A stretch of DNA of 64,000 nt from positions 41,008,761 to 41,072,760 of the forward strand of contig JAKCOZ010000003.1 in assembly GCA_022605955.1 (NCBI GenBank), read 5' to 3'. Below the pieces are notes generated by a model that saw nothing but the letters and a program-made list of their open reading frames with translations, did no database searches and was not told where the DNA came from. The position numbers and the translations under genes are program-made. The DNA comes from Rallus limicola. Lineage: Eukaryota; Chordata; Aves; Gruiformes; Rallidae. Positions 47,377 to 58,528 of this stretch are shown here, one piece after another; within the stretch, counting starts at the first letter, position 1, and every line of letters begins with the position of its first letter.

Positions 47377-49445
47377 GGCTGACAGGTTCATTTTGTTTTT
47401 TCTTGGTTAGTTAATGTACCTTTAAGTAAGTCTCTGCTTCATGAACCTCAGCTTTTCTTCTCCTGTCTTGCCTTTTGATGTTTCTGCTGTAGTTTTCCAA
47501 TTGTTCCACTGCTGTTTCCAAGAATTAAGACTTGTATTTCTTTTTAATTCTAATGAATTCAGGATTTTTCTTTGTGTATTTTAACTGCTTTTTATCCTTT
47601 CACCCACCAATTTTCAGAGAAAAAGGATCTCTTTTGCTCTTAGAACTCCATTTATCAGTCCTCTTAATAAATAGATGGTCATTAAGATATATAGTGCACT
47701 CCTGAATGTATGACACAACAGTTAGGTATTTGATATTTCTGATTTATGTTTCTCAGCTTTCTTGTCAAAGGAGCTTTAAGCAATATTGATGTGTGAAAAG
47801 TATGGTTGTCTTAAGCCCTCTACTTCTTTCCTTGGCTATTCTAGCTGAGAGCCTTGTGCTGTTTGCCTGCATATAACAGGGTGCATTACAAAGTCCTGGA
47901 GTTCTTGCAACTGGAGAAAGGCTTGTGTTAGTTGAGGAAGCCATAGGTAACTGAAGTCAGCTTAAACAGACCAGCTCTAACCCCCATGAGGGCAAGCTGG
48001 TTGGTAGTTTAGTTATCAAGTTCCCCTGTAGTGGAAGAAGATAGATCTGAAAAGTTATGTACTTCAAAACCCATGGAAGCATAGTTCTACTGGGGAGTGA
48101 TACAGGCACAGTGAGGTTGTATCACCAGAGCCAAGAAGCCAAGTCTTTTTGCCCAACCTAATGCCTTCATCCCTGCATGCCCATAGTAACTTCTTACTTG
48201 GCTTGTTTGGTCTTCTGATGAGAGGAACTTGGGTGTCTCCACATCCCTTACAGACAGACTTAAAACAAGGTGAACCTATCTGTGCAAATCACAGTGCTGC
48301 TTTATGGGGCACCATGGCCAGATCTCATTAATGTTGAACATTACTGGCATCTAGTAGTGGCAATGGGCATTACCAATGGATGCATAGCTCCCTGGGCGTC
48401 CCCTCACAGAAGAAAAGCCTGTCCTCTGGGAGGGTTTAGTCTCTGTGATTCTAGTAGTAAGCACTCCTTACAGCATGTGTTTGGAACACCTTTCTTTGAA
48501 GGGGAGTTAGTCTGCCCTACAGACAAAGTCATAAGATCAGAAACTGAAATTTATAGATCTCCAAACTCTCATATGGTAGATTGTCTCAGTGTTAGGAACA
48601 CACTGATGCCTACTAAGCAGTTATGCTGCTCCAAGAGCATTGGTATGCGGATTCATCTACATCCCTCTTCACCCAAAAGTCAACTGTCATCACTTTTTGC
48701 ACTAATAACTTAAGGTGTGTCCTGTAGTAGGAATAAGTCTTACGCTTCTCATGGTACAGCTGAAGTGCCTGTGACACTTAAGAAGTTTCAGTCAGCAAAA
48801 GTTATTTCAATTTTTTTTAAGCAAGAAGACTTAAAAATCCATATTTTCCTCCAATATTTCTGCCTTTTCTTGTACTTGGAAGGACTTGAAAGCAATCTAA
48901 GTATGTAATAAGGACGAGAGAGGTCAATAATCCATAAAGATGAAGACCACTTTGGATACATTAGCTCACTCCCCAGGGTGCTCATAATTTACAGCTGTTC
49001 TGCTGAAACAGGGAATTCTCCATGGAGTGTCTCTGATCAGAAAAAAAAAGAGGCAGTTTTGTGACTCATTAGCATGCTTAGGCAAAGATTTACATATAAA
49101 AGTCTGCCTTGTTTGACAGATTCAACACAAGGTGGTGATATTTTTTAATGATAAAACCACTCAGACACAACCTCCCTGATGTATTTCATCATAAATCTTC
49201 TTTGTATTTACAAGATCTGTTAGATTATCCAAGAGACAGAATGACTTGCAAAAAATTCTCTTGCTCTTGGCTCCAAGCAGAGTAGGTGAAAAGTCCTAAA
49301 AACAAACTCAGGGCAACAGGACAAGTTCTACAGTTTAGATCTGCTGACAAAAGAGAGTGATTATGGGTCAACATGAAATCTGTAAGTTATCAAATCAAGA
49401 AAGCAGAATCTATATTGTGTTTGTTTGGCTTGGTGTGTGAGAACC
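47377..49445. other. Unique non-coding sequence
   Basis: No recognised repeat or domain. The largest open frame is 147 codons (48270-48713 +) and overlaps others without clear coding character. I do not call it a gene. Confidence 0.4.
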
Positions 49446-49822
49446 TGTCCTGGTTTTGGCTAGGATAGACAATTTCCACAAGGAGCCAGGACAGGTAAGC
49501 CAAGCTGACCAAGGGGGAATCCCATACCATGTGACATCATGCTCCCCATGAAAGGGGGCTAGTTAGGGAGAGTTGGCTCCAGGAAGGTCTGAGTATGGAC
49601 AGATTGTCAGTTCTTGGGTTGGTAAAGTGCCTTTTATTATCACCATTGTGTATATTCTAAGTAGCATGATTTCGGTCTCCCTGTGCTGTCCCAGCAAACT
49701 ATACTTATCCCAACCCATGAGGTCTGCCATTGCCACCCCATTCTCCTCCCCATCCCATGTTGGTGGGGGGTGAGTGAGCAGACACATAGTGCTCAGTTGC
49801 CCACTGTGGATGAACCATGACA
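49446..49822 (+). mobile_element. 5' LTR of an ERVL-like provirus
   Basis: Sense LTR of 377 bp opening TGTCCTGGTTTTGGCTAGGA and ending GATGAACCATGACA. It contains AATCCCATACCATGTGACAT, the block shared with 35501-36084 and 8441-8535. It is about 200 bp shorter than the 584-bp relatives, so internal deletions are likely or it is a shorter subfamily. Unlike the other LTRs it runs straight into internal sequence. Confidence 0.85.
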
Positions 49823-50710
49823 GTCCTTTTTGGGGCCCAATGTGGGGCACAAAGGGTTTGGACAACTACCGATCCTACCCGAGTGTTTAAAACAAAGTTT
49901 TGATAAATACTGATGTTATTTAAGCAGTCACTAGTCATAATGATGTGCTGCTTGGTCATGTGGCTGTGGTATGTAAACCTGCCCTTGCTCCATATAACCC
50001 CTGCCATGTTGTTTATGATGTCTGTCAGAAAGGTCCATGTTCTCATTTTTTGCACTGTGTGGTATCAGCTTGTGATTAAAAACATCGTGGTCATTAACCT
50101 AAGCTGGTATTTGTATGTGGTATTTCTGCCATGGCCATATCTTGGACAACATTTCTCAGCATTGTTTAATAATCACACCTAATCTATGGTGAAGACAGGG
50201 GGAGATACTTTCTCCCACTCTTTGATCTTCCCTTTTCCTTTTTCCCTGGCTACAAGAGCATTTGAGAATTATGAATACCCTTGGGATATTCCAACTAGTA
50301 TGTTCCCATTGCTAGGTTCAAGACCTGTTCAGGGATGACATGGCATGTGGGAGAACATGGACAGGTATCTAGATGTGTTCTCACTCCCAATGGTTTGGAG
50401 CTTCACTCCCAAAAAATTGCAGGACCCTGATAAAGTGCTAGAACATTCAAAAAGGAAAATGCTGTGGCACAACTCATGGCACTGTGCTGGGCCCTGGCCA
50501 CTATTATCAAACACTACTCAATGGTAGGCAGTGCCATACAGGGAAAGAGAGGGAAAACAGGGCCACAGACATGGCAACTACCTCAACCCCCACAACAGGC
50601 ACTGTAGCTGAGGCAGAAAAATAGCCCATGCTGGTATCTGTCACCTCTATACAGAAAAAGAAACACAAAGAAATCAGTTCACTTATTGAGGGATGGTAGC
50701 AGGTACAGAA
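49823..50710 (+). mobile_element. ERVL-like internal leader and gag-region remnant
   Basis: Starts GTCCTTTTTGGGGCCCAATG directly after the LTR. I recall a TTTTTGGTGGCCCAACGTGG-type block at this position in avian ERVL internal sequence. Further on, TGTGGTATGTAAACCTGCCC and the stretch 50520-50700 (CATGGCAACTACCTCAACCC and neighbours) fit the leader and gag start of such elements. No long gag frame survives (best 89 codons, 49913-50182). Pol and the 3' LTR are absent downstream, so the provirus is truncated. The end point is approximate. Confidence 0.6.
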
Positions 50711-52578
50711 GCCAAGCAATTGATACAAGTTTTTCAGAAATTTTTCAGAAAAATTACAGAAATTTTTCTGTGCAAGTGAAAAAATAACATCCAGAAGGAA
50801 AAAAACCAATTCCTGAAGTTTAAATACCTTCCCCTCCCCCCTTCTCTCTTTTTTTGTTTCTTTGAGATTTTTGTTGGTTGGATTTGTTTTTGTTTAAAGA
50901 ATGAGGGATTTCCAAAATCATGCTTTTAGCATTCCTTTGCACACATTTTTCTCTATCAGTTTCTGAAGAAATATTTTGAGAACGGGTGGTACATGTATGA
51001 AATCTCATGAAGTATAGCAGTTTTGAACCCAGTTCTTGCAGAAATGGATGTCTTCCTGCTTCCAGATGACAAACTTCTCTCTCGGGCTTCTACCACAGCA
51101 GAAATCTTTTAAGCTTGATAAGGAAACAGTAATATGCAATTATGTATGTGAGCACCTGCTAATATTACCAGGGACGACCACCAGTTGGAGATTAACCCTT
51201 TATTTTCCATGACTTAACGAGCTGGATGGTTCTTGAAAATATGAGGAAAGAAAAGAAGGAAGTTTCAACATACTTGACAGGCACAGTTTTTAACATGTTG
51301 ACAGTTTGCTCTTCATTGCTTATAATTTTTTTTATAATTCTAAATGGAATAAGTGGAAGTGTTGATCCAGTCATGACCTTTTCCTAATAATTCAGCGAGC
51401 AAAAGTTTGTGGTCTGCACCTTCACAGTGCTAGTAGGAGACAATGAAGATGCTGATGCCTGAGTGGGCAGCTGCTTGCAGAGGTTTATCTTGCCTACCCA
51501 GATGATTTTTCATTCTCATCCTGTTTGGCAGGGTAAAGAATTGCTATTAATCATACATTTGACGAGATACTGCAGCAGTTCCTAGCTCCCTATCTTTCAA
51601 CACAGATGGCATTTTTCATGAAAAAGTGGATATATATCTCTACTGACCTCAGATGAGGATGCCATGGAAGGTTGGACTGCATGTTTGGTGTGCAGACTGA
51701 GTGTTTTCTGTTCAGAAAACCTCAAGTGAAAACCTCAAAAGAATTGCTAGTTTTTATTAATAGAAATTTCCCCTCTTCTTTGTAACTTTATTTTATTAAT
51801 TTGTTCTTTTGATGGTGTGTGTGTGTGTGTGCAATATTTTAATTACAAAATCAAGAGGGCATACAAAGATTTTGCCTGGGGGAAAAATGTCTAGTTCAGC
51901 TGCACTGGCAAAACCCAAATTCCTTTTATGGCCAGATTCTGCTCTGTGGTAAAGCCATGCTGGTGAAGCAACAGGCAAGGAATCCCATCAACAAGCATTT
52001 GACTGTCCTCTGTAGAAATGTAATGATTTAGTAATTTAGAATGTAATGATCATGGCACTGATAACTGCTTTTCAATTAACAGACTGTTGCCATTATTATC
52101 AAGACCAAGTGGACAGAAGCCTTAGTGAATGCTTTATGCTTTTTTCTTTTCATATTAGCTGGTAAACACCTTTAAGCAGCTACTAATAGAATATTTCAAT
52201 TTTTTTTTTCCTGTGGCCATGAACAGACTATTGCTGTTGTTACCTTGACCCTCATAGTTGACAAAGCAAGAAAGCATGGTCCAGACTCTTGCTTGAGGAC
52301 CTACAAGGTTTTGAGCAGGGCGGAGTCTGTAATTGCTATAAGGCTCTAAGACTCAAGACAAAACTGCCCTCCCTGATGCTCTGTGGGAGGCGACACTGCT
52401 TATTGTGTGTGAAGTTCTTGTGCTGCCAAGAGCTTTACCTCAGGGAGACATGGGACCTTTTCCCACATGGGGAGTGGCTGCTGCCACTTCCACTTAGGGG
52501 TAAAATATTTTGTACTTCCTTTCAGAGCAGGGAGAAACTGTGCTTTCCATGCTGCCTCTGTGCTCACCCCACCTCTAA
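50711..52578. other. Unique non-coding sequence
   Basis: No gene recognised. It contains a short (GT)n run at about 51814-51831. The stretch 50730-50775 has overlapping AGAAATTTTTC/GAAAAATT motifs that could fold on themselves. The segment 52290-52578 might be internal or U5 sequence of the ERVK-like LTR that follows, but I cannot confirm this. Confidence 0.4.
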
Positions 52579-53060
52579 ACTGAAGCACTGAAAAGCCAGA
52601 ATCAAAACTCACTAGCCTTGGCAACTATGAAGCAGGCATCCTTTATTGCAGCGCTGGGCACACAGGGGATCTCTCCTCCCAGTGTGTGCGCCATTTAAAG
52701 AAAAAGTTCCCATATTTACACAGATTAACTCTACATATTCATCACAATTTCTAAGAAAAAGGCAGGTTTATGCAAATTATTTCCAGGAAGTCATTTACAT
52801 TAGCTCCTCCCAGATAGAGTATGCTGAGGGGTTCTTCTGGTGGACTTCAGGAATGAAAGCTGAACATCTTCCGCTATCAGCACACACTCTTTAAGGTTTT
52901 CTCCATAGTTTCTAAAACACATTCCTGCACTCAGAAACATCTTCCTGCACAAACTAGTTAGTAACCCCTTTTAGCTGAAAGCAAGACATACTCTGTCTCT
53001 TAATTGGCTGTTGGTCTAATCCCCTATCTTCACTTTTTTATCTTCAAGGCTGTTTCACTT
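52579..53060 (-). mobile_element. Probable ERVK-like LTR
   Basis: On the minus strand there is GCGCTGCAATAAAGGATGCC followed by TGCTTCATAGTTGCC. The polyadenylation signal AATAAA lies at 52647-52642, and a CAATAAAGGATGCCTGC context is what I associate with avian ERVK LTR R regions. The LTR 3' end may be the CAGTGCTTCA ending at 52579. The 5' end is not resolved. A cut-off near 53060 is a guess, because the AT-rich sequence that follows could be U3 or host DNA. Confidence 0.5.
52642..52647 (-). terminator. LTR polyadenylation signal AATAAA
   Basis: TTTATT on the plus strand, AATAAA on the minus strand, inside the probable ERVK-like LTR. It would end transcripts that enter this LTR from higher coordinates on the minus strand. 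Confidence 0.5.
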
Positions 53061-53400
53061 TTGTGGTTAAATTCTGTAGCTGCTCTCATGAAATAACTCA
53101 AATGGTTACAGCCATATTCTACAAAAATCTAAAACAAATCTATTCTCAAAACATGCAAATATTGTCTATTCTCAAAATACACAACTACTTTCTATTCTCT
53201 AAACAAGCAAATTCTTCTTATATTAAAGTTATATTAATTAATTGTCTCTTAAGCTACATCTATGTCAATCTACTCAGCATTATTACATATCACTGAACCA
53301 AGATCCAGTCCACAGCTCAAATTAGCAGAAAGCTGAGAAGCTGCCCTTAGGAGTCTTAGACAAAGAAACTTCAGTTGCTGTTTAAACCCAGCTGGGTTTT
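53061..53400. other. AT-rich sequence of uncertain origin
   Basis: Three spaced TCTATTCTC motifs (about 53140-53200) give weak internal periodicity. It may be the U3 part of the LTR at 52579 or host sequence. Confidence 0.3.
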
Positions 53401-53470
53401 GGTTTTGGTGGTGGGTTTTTTTTTTGTGGTTTTGTTTGTTTATTTGTTTATGTCTTTGTTTGTTTGTTGG
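53401..53470 (+). repeat. T-rich (TTTG)n simple repeat
   Basis: Runs of TTTG/TTTA units (TTTTGTTTGTTTATTTGTTT and following) that end at the left target-site duplication of the next LTR. The sequence after that LTR (GTTGGTCTTGTTTTGTTGTT) continues the same T/G-rich character, so the LTR inserted within this repeat. Confidence 0.85.
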
Positions 53471-54660
53471 TGTGGTGGTTTGACCCTGGCTAGAGGCCAA
53501 ATGCCCACCAAGCCGCTCGCTCACTCCCCTTTTTGACTGAAAAGGGGAAAAAATATACAACGGGAAGCTTAGGACTCATGATACGGACAGAGGAACCCCT
53601 CTCCAATTACTGAAAAGGGCAAAACAGACTTAACACAGAATAAACGAAAGAAAACTAATTTATTACCACTACAACTACACACCCTGCAAACCAGAGTTGG
53701 ATAATGAGAAGTGTGGCCAGGTCTTAAAGTACCTTCCCCCCACCCCTCCCTTAGCACACTTAAACTTCATCAGGATTTTACTTCCTTCTTCCCCCCAGCA
53801 ACATGGCGTGGGGAGGGACAGGGAATGGGGTTCTGCTCAGCTCCTCATAAGCTGCTTTCCTTCTCCAGAGCTTAAAACACCTCTACTTCCCCCCACCCCT
53901 CCCTTCTTTGCAGACTTTAATCATAAATTCACTCCCTTCTGCCCCCCATCGTGGTGCGGGGAGGGGCAGGGAATGGGAGTTTTCAGTCTGTTCCTCCTGA
54001 GTTGCCTTCCTTCTTAGCTGGGGGAGCATTCCACACACACCCCCTTCTCCTGCGGGGACCCTGTGTGTTCCCACCCACGTGAGACAGTAGTATCCACGGA
54101 CTTCTTCAATGTGAGTCCTGTCTATCAGGGAATCATCACCTCACCACGTGCCTCAGCATGGCTCCCTTCCATGGGGTGCTGATCTTTGGGCCCAGACTGC
54201 TCCAGCCTGGTCCCTCACAGAATCACAAGTCCCCCAGCAAACCTGCTGTGGTGTGGATCAATCTCTTCACAGGCCATAAATGGTCTCTGCTCCCTATTCC
54301 CTATTCCCTATGGGCAGCGATGAGACACCCGCTTCACCATGTACAGAGGAAACTCTTTCTCCGGCACTTGGAGGGCCTCATTCTTCATCCTTCTCTCCTT
54401 TGGACCTGGTCTCGGTGTCCACCCGTCGCGTTACGTCTTCTCACTCCCTTCTCTGGTGGCAAAATGCACCTGCCTGCAGGGTTTTTTTCTCCTAAATCTG
54501 ATTCCCAGAGGTGCTGTGACCATCACTGTTTGGCTCAGCCCTGGTCAGCAGCAACTCTAGCCCTGAATTGGGTGATGTTTACTTTCTGGGGCCTGCAGAG
54601 ACCTCCTAGCTGCTGCCTGCAGAAGCTATGTCAGCAGCACAGCTAAGCAAAACTGCGACA
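53471..54660 (-). mobile_element. Solo LTR, family A, with GTTGG target-site duplication
   Basis: The reference copy of family A in this window: 1190 bp, minus strand, opening TGTGGTGGTTTGACCCTGGC and closing AGCAAAACTGCGACA on the plus strand. GTTGG occurs immediately before (53466-53470) and after (54661-54665), a perfect 5-bp duplication. This fixes both ends and shows that the element is a solo LTR produced by recombination between two LTRs of a former provirus. It contains degenerate ~30-bp subrepeats and a small CCCTATT triplet near 54293-54310. Confidence 0.95.
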
Positions 54661-57600
54661 GTTGGTCTTGTTTTGTTGTTTTTTACTTCTCTCAGCAGGG
54701 GGATTTCCATTCGGGATAAAGCTCTGGCTAGGAAAGATGGGATCCCAGGGTACCAGGGCATGCTTTACAGGGTATGAGGGTGAGTGAACACATCAGACAT
54801 TTTAGCACAGCAACTCTGGGTTTATGTCAGATGTCTTCCATCAAATAAATGAGTTATTTTTTCTGTCCAAATGAGTCTCCTTCTTTTGGCTTGCTGCCAT
54901 GAACATGGCACTATCTTAGGTTTATATACAATGCAAATAGTACCACAGCTACAGATTCCCCATTCACTGACTCAAGTTTGTCCTTGGAGACATATTAGAT
55001 GAATTGATGAAATGAGTTCAGGACATGGAACTTTGTGTTGCTGAGTTTAGCATGGGAAAAGAGAACAAAGGGGAAAGGAGTTCCTGTTTTAAATGGAAAA
55101 AACTTTGTTTTCCTTTTTAGCGCTGTCCCTTGTGTCTCTAACTCTAGGACTGGATTTTATATGCTTGTAGGTTGTCACAAAAAAAGAATGTTGACAAGTC
55201 AAGTTTCAGACCTCAACAAAATGCACATCTGTGTGAGCCAGCACAGGAAGGACACAGGAACAACCACACAAACATGAAGGAAATCCAATGAATAAATTTA
55301 ATGAATAAATTTATTTCTGTTACTTCACCAATTAAAGGATCCCTGAAGCAGCCCTGGGCAGAGGCATGAAAGTGGCGACACAGAGTTTACCACTGTGTTT
55401 TGATATTGCCCACATGAGGGCAGGAATCTCAAGTGTGTTCAATATCACAGGCTTATGTTATCTAAACCCAGATGTTCTACTTGCAAACACACAAGGCTAA
55501 ACAATGATACCTGTGTTTTTTGACACTCCAGCTGCAAATCTCTTCTGCGTGCTTGCAATCCTCCTTGTCATTCTTCCACTATTTTCCCATGTCATAGGTC
55601 CATGTTCAGAAGTGGTGGTCTAGCTGAAAGCAGCAGCCTGGATTTCCTCTGTGAACATACAGAGGAGAGAAAGATGAGACCCTAAGGAATGCTTTCCTCT
55701 ACTAATCCTTACTGCAGTAGTAAATTTCTTTGTTTAATGGTTCTGGAATGGCCCTGGAATGAGTATTACCTTCCAAAGATGTCACTTTCCTCCTTTGGAT
55801 GGATGTTGATGGAGACTTTAATCCTCAGATACGCAGAATGAGTCCCTAATGACTTCAGTGGACTTTGTTTTTGCAGCAGGACATCCAGATTAAGGTAATA
55901 AAGTAGAAAAGATGGCCTTTCTAAATGCCTGAATGGCCTACATACCAGAAACCGATGCTTCTAAAAATCAGAAGTCTTCAGATACAATTTACACAACAGA
56001 CATCTGCTTCTATATACATTTCCACATAAAACTTCTGTTGATGCATTTGATCCATTTCCTGAAAGCTTATTTAAACCTCTTGAAGATGTTTGGTTTATTT
56101 TTATCACAGATAAGCATAAATATTAAGTGCCAACAATATACTAAATTCCTTCCACTGCATCTCCAGCATACTTATGTTGGCACTTCCATGCTTCGTTATA
56201 TCAAAAGGTTATATTAAATAAAGGAAATAAGTACATAGTTTTGATATGCTGTTTGCATGGCAGCACAATGTGGACACCATTCATAAGAATGGAGCATCAC
56301 CATGCAAGTTTTTGAACACACAAGGTAGAAACTAATTGAAGACAGAGAAGTTTAATGAGTTACTAGCTCTTCCTACAAAGACAAACAAGGTTCTGGAAGA
56401 GATTGCAGGGTCATGACTGGCAGCAACATGTCATGTCACTCTAGTAAGAATGTAAATGTGACACTAACCCTGAGGTGAATCTTTAGAAGTGGTCCTGAGA
56501 GAGCAACCTCCTTGTGACCATTCTGATCCCCCTTCCTAAGACATTTTCCACTCTGAACAGCTCAAGATTTTCTCTGCTCTAGCAATTGTTCTGTGAAACC
56601 ATTTCAAAAGCAACTACTGTGTTGATGCCAGATCATAGACCCCAGGGAGGTACTCATTTCTGCTAAATCACTACAAATGACTGTGATCCCCAACAGTGCT
56701 GATTTCAATGAATACAGCATAGTATAGACACAGCTGTAGTGAACACCTTAGGAGAGGTTCTGCCACAAAGAAATGCCATAGCTATAGCTTGGGTTTTGCT
56801 CCAGCAGTGGTTCAGCTGGGTTCTCTGCTGTTGTCATTCATCAGACCCTTCAAAGGCCAGTCCTGCTGCAAGGTACAACTTTCAGTGAGGCACAACAGCT
56901 GCTCTTTGCTTATGATACAGGTTGCTGAGTCCCAGAAATAGCTGGTTGAAAGAAGGTAAATTGTCATGTTTCTGAGAGTTACTATCAGGTTTTGTTACAG
57001 TGAGATGTAATTTGTGCTCTAATAGTATATCCCAGTAATAAAACATTTTTAAAGCATTTTAGGAGCCAGAATGAGACCAGCACTTTGAACTGCTGTTATT
57101 ACCTTCTTATTTACCTTTCAACTTCAGTCTGTGGACATTTTTCCAGGATATTTCTCTTGCTGTGTTAGAGCTGATGAGGCAGTGCTGTGATAATTGCTAC
57201 ACAATGAAACACATCTGCAGCACAGCAGGCTAGGACATTCAGACATGCTTCAGACAGGCAGATGATGATATACTAACTTGCTGAGGCCTTCAGGTACACA
57301 TGGAGCCTTTTATTATACCTTCATTTGCCATGGAATCTGGATAGTCAGCTGTGCAGTTCCCCTCTGATGTACAGAATTCAGTACTGTGCACAGGACACTG
57401 TCTCCTGCATACGCAGGAGGAAGTAACGCTCTGCCAGCACCTGGAGCTGATCCCAGCGGCCTGAGGTGGGGAAAGGTAGCAGAAATTACAAACAAAATGA
57501 GAACAAACTACTGTCCCCCAGGTCTTCAAGAACACTGCTAGGTTGTATTATGAACGTGAGAGCATCCATCGTAGTCCTTCCTCGCTCCCTAATGCCGCAG

Positions 57601-58142
57601 TTTGGAGCAGGCACAAAGGTTTTATCACAAAGGCAGAAACAAACTTCACTATGTCATTTATATCTTCCTGATGCATTTGACTGAACTTCTTCCATCAGTG
57701 GTGCAAATATACACAGACTTACTAATAGCAAGGTTCTGACTGAGATCCAGACTGCACCTGGTTAATCTGCCACTTATTTGGAGGTTGGTACTGTCTCCCC
57801 TGCCATTTGTCCTTGCAGAGCCTTTTCTGGAGATCTCAGTAAGACATATGTCTTCAAAAAGACTGACTGCTTAGTCATTATATATGTAACTTGCTGATTT
57901 ATGCTGTTTGAAGAAAGAGAGGTAGAGGCCAGTCTGAGCTGAAGGAAAACACTGTGTCTGGTCCTGGTACCGCTGGGAGAGCAGCTAGTGTGTTCCATGG
58001 ATGATGCTTTCCATGACATGATGAGCATTTTGCTATACACTCAGCACTTGGGCTGGTACCTTCCCATGTCAGGTACGTGACCCTGTCTGAATGCTATTTA
58101 GAAAGTTTCAGCTAATCCTGTGCAGCTGTTGTTATGAGTAAG
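54661..58142. other. Unique non-coding sequence
   Basis: No recognised repeat. A short direct repeat ATGAATAAATTTA occurs twice at about 55288-55314. An exon-like segment on the minus strand (57319-57460) is listed separately. Confidence 0.4.
57319..57460 (-). other. Exon-like segment with splice-site motifs (unproven)
   Basis: On the minus strand a pyrimidine-rich stretch (TTTCTGCTACCTTTCCCCAC) ends in CTCAG at 57461, followed by 142 bp that are GC-richer than their surroundings and then by AATGAAG|GTATAA, an acceptable donor, at 57318. One frame stays open across the segment, inside an 81-codon frame (57290-57535), with several Cys residues (RCWQSVTSSCVCRRQC). I do not recognise it. It could be a lineage-specific or non-coding exon, or simply chance. 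Confidence 0.2.
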
Positions 58143-58528
58143 TGTGGTGGTTTAGCCCCAAACAGTGGCTGAGCACCACATGCTGCTCACTCACTCCCAG
58201 AGGAGAAACAGAACCTCTGTGAGCTGGGATAAAAAACAATTTACTGACAAAAGCACTGTGAAAGTAGACCAATGACAGCCAATTACACTCACACCTGGTA
58301 ATAACACAGAGTACCTTACAGACCTGAGAATTACAGAGTGCTGCATGACCTGAGGACCAACCTCAGCTGCACTCAGACTGCCCTAGAGCACCCAGGAGTG
58401 TCTCTCCCCAACCACTCCCTTTTATGGGGAAGTGTTGTCAGGTGGTGTGGAAAAAAGCTCAGGTTGACTCAGCTCACCTGTGCTGACTGCTTGGGGAGGT
58501 TAACTCCGGCCTGGCCGGAACCAGGACA
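58143..58528 (-). mobile_element. Solo LTR, short family B
   Basis: 386 bp opening TGTGGTGGTTTAGCCCC and closing TGGCCGGAACCAGGACA on the plus strand. On the minus strand it starts TGTCCTGGTTCCGGCCAGGC. It shares blocks with 18902-19306 (CACACCTGGTAATAACA, GAGTACCTTAC, CCCTTTTATGGGG, TCAGCTCACCTGTG). ATGAG follows the right end (58529-58533) and occurs on the left at 58134-58138, four bases away from the apparent LTR start. Confidence 0.85.

Noticed and set aside
48270..48713. 147-codon plus-strand reading frame as a candidate gene
   Set aside because: No family resemblance, no splice context I trust, and an overlapping alternative frame. In AT-rich vertebrate DNA a frame of this size can arise by chance in 64 kb.
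52571..53203. CTCTAAAC found both at the left edge of the probable ERVK-like LTR and near 53198, considered as a target-site duplication
   Set aside because: The sequence before the right copy ends in TT and not in the CA expected at an LTR boundary on this strand, so the match is probably chance.
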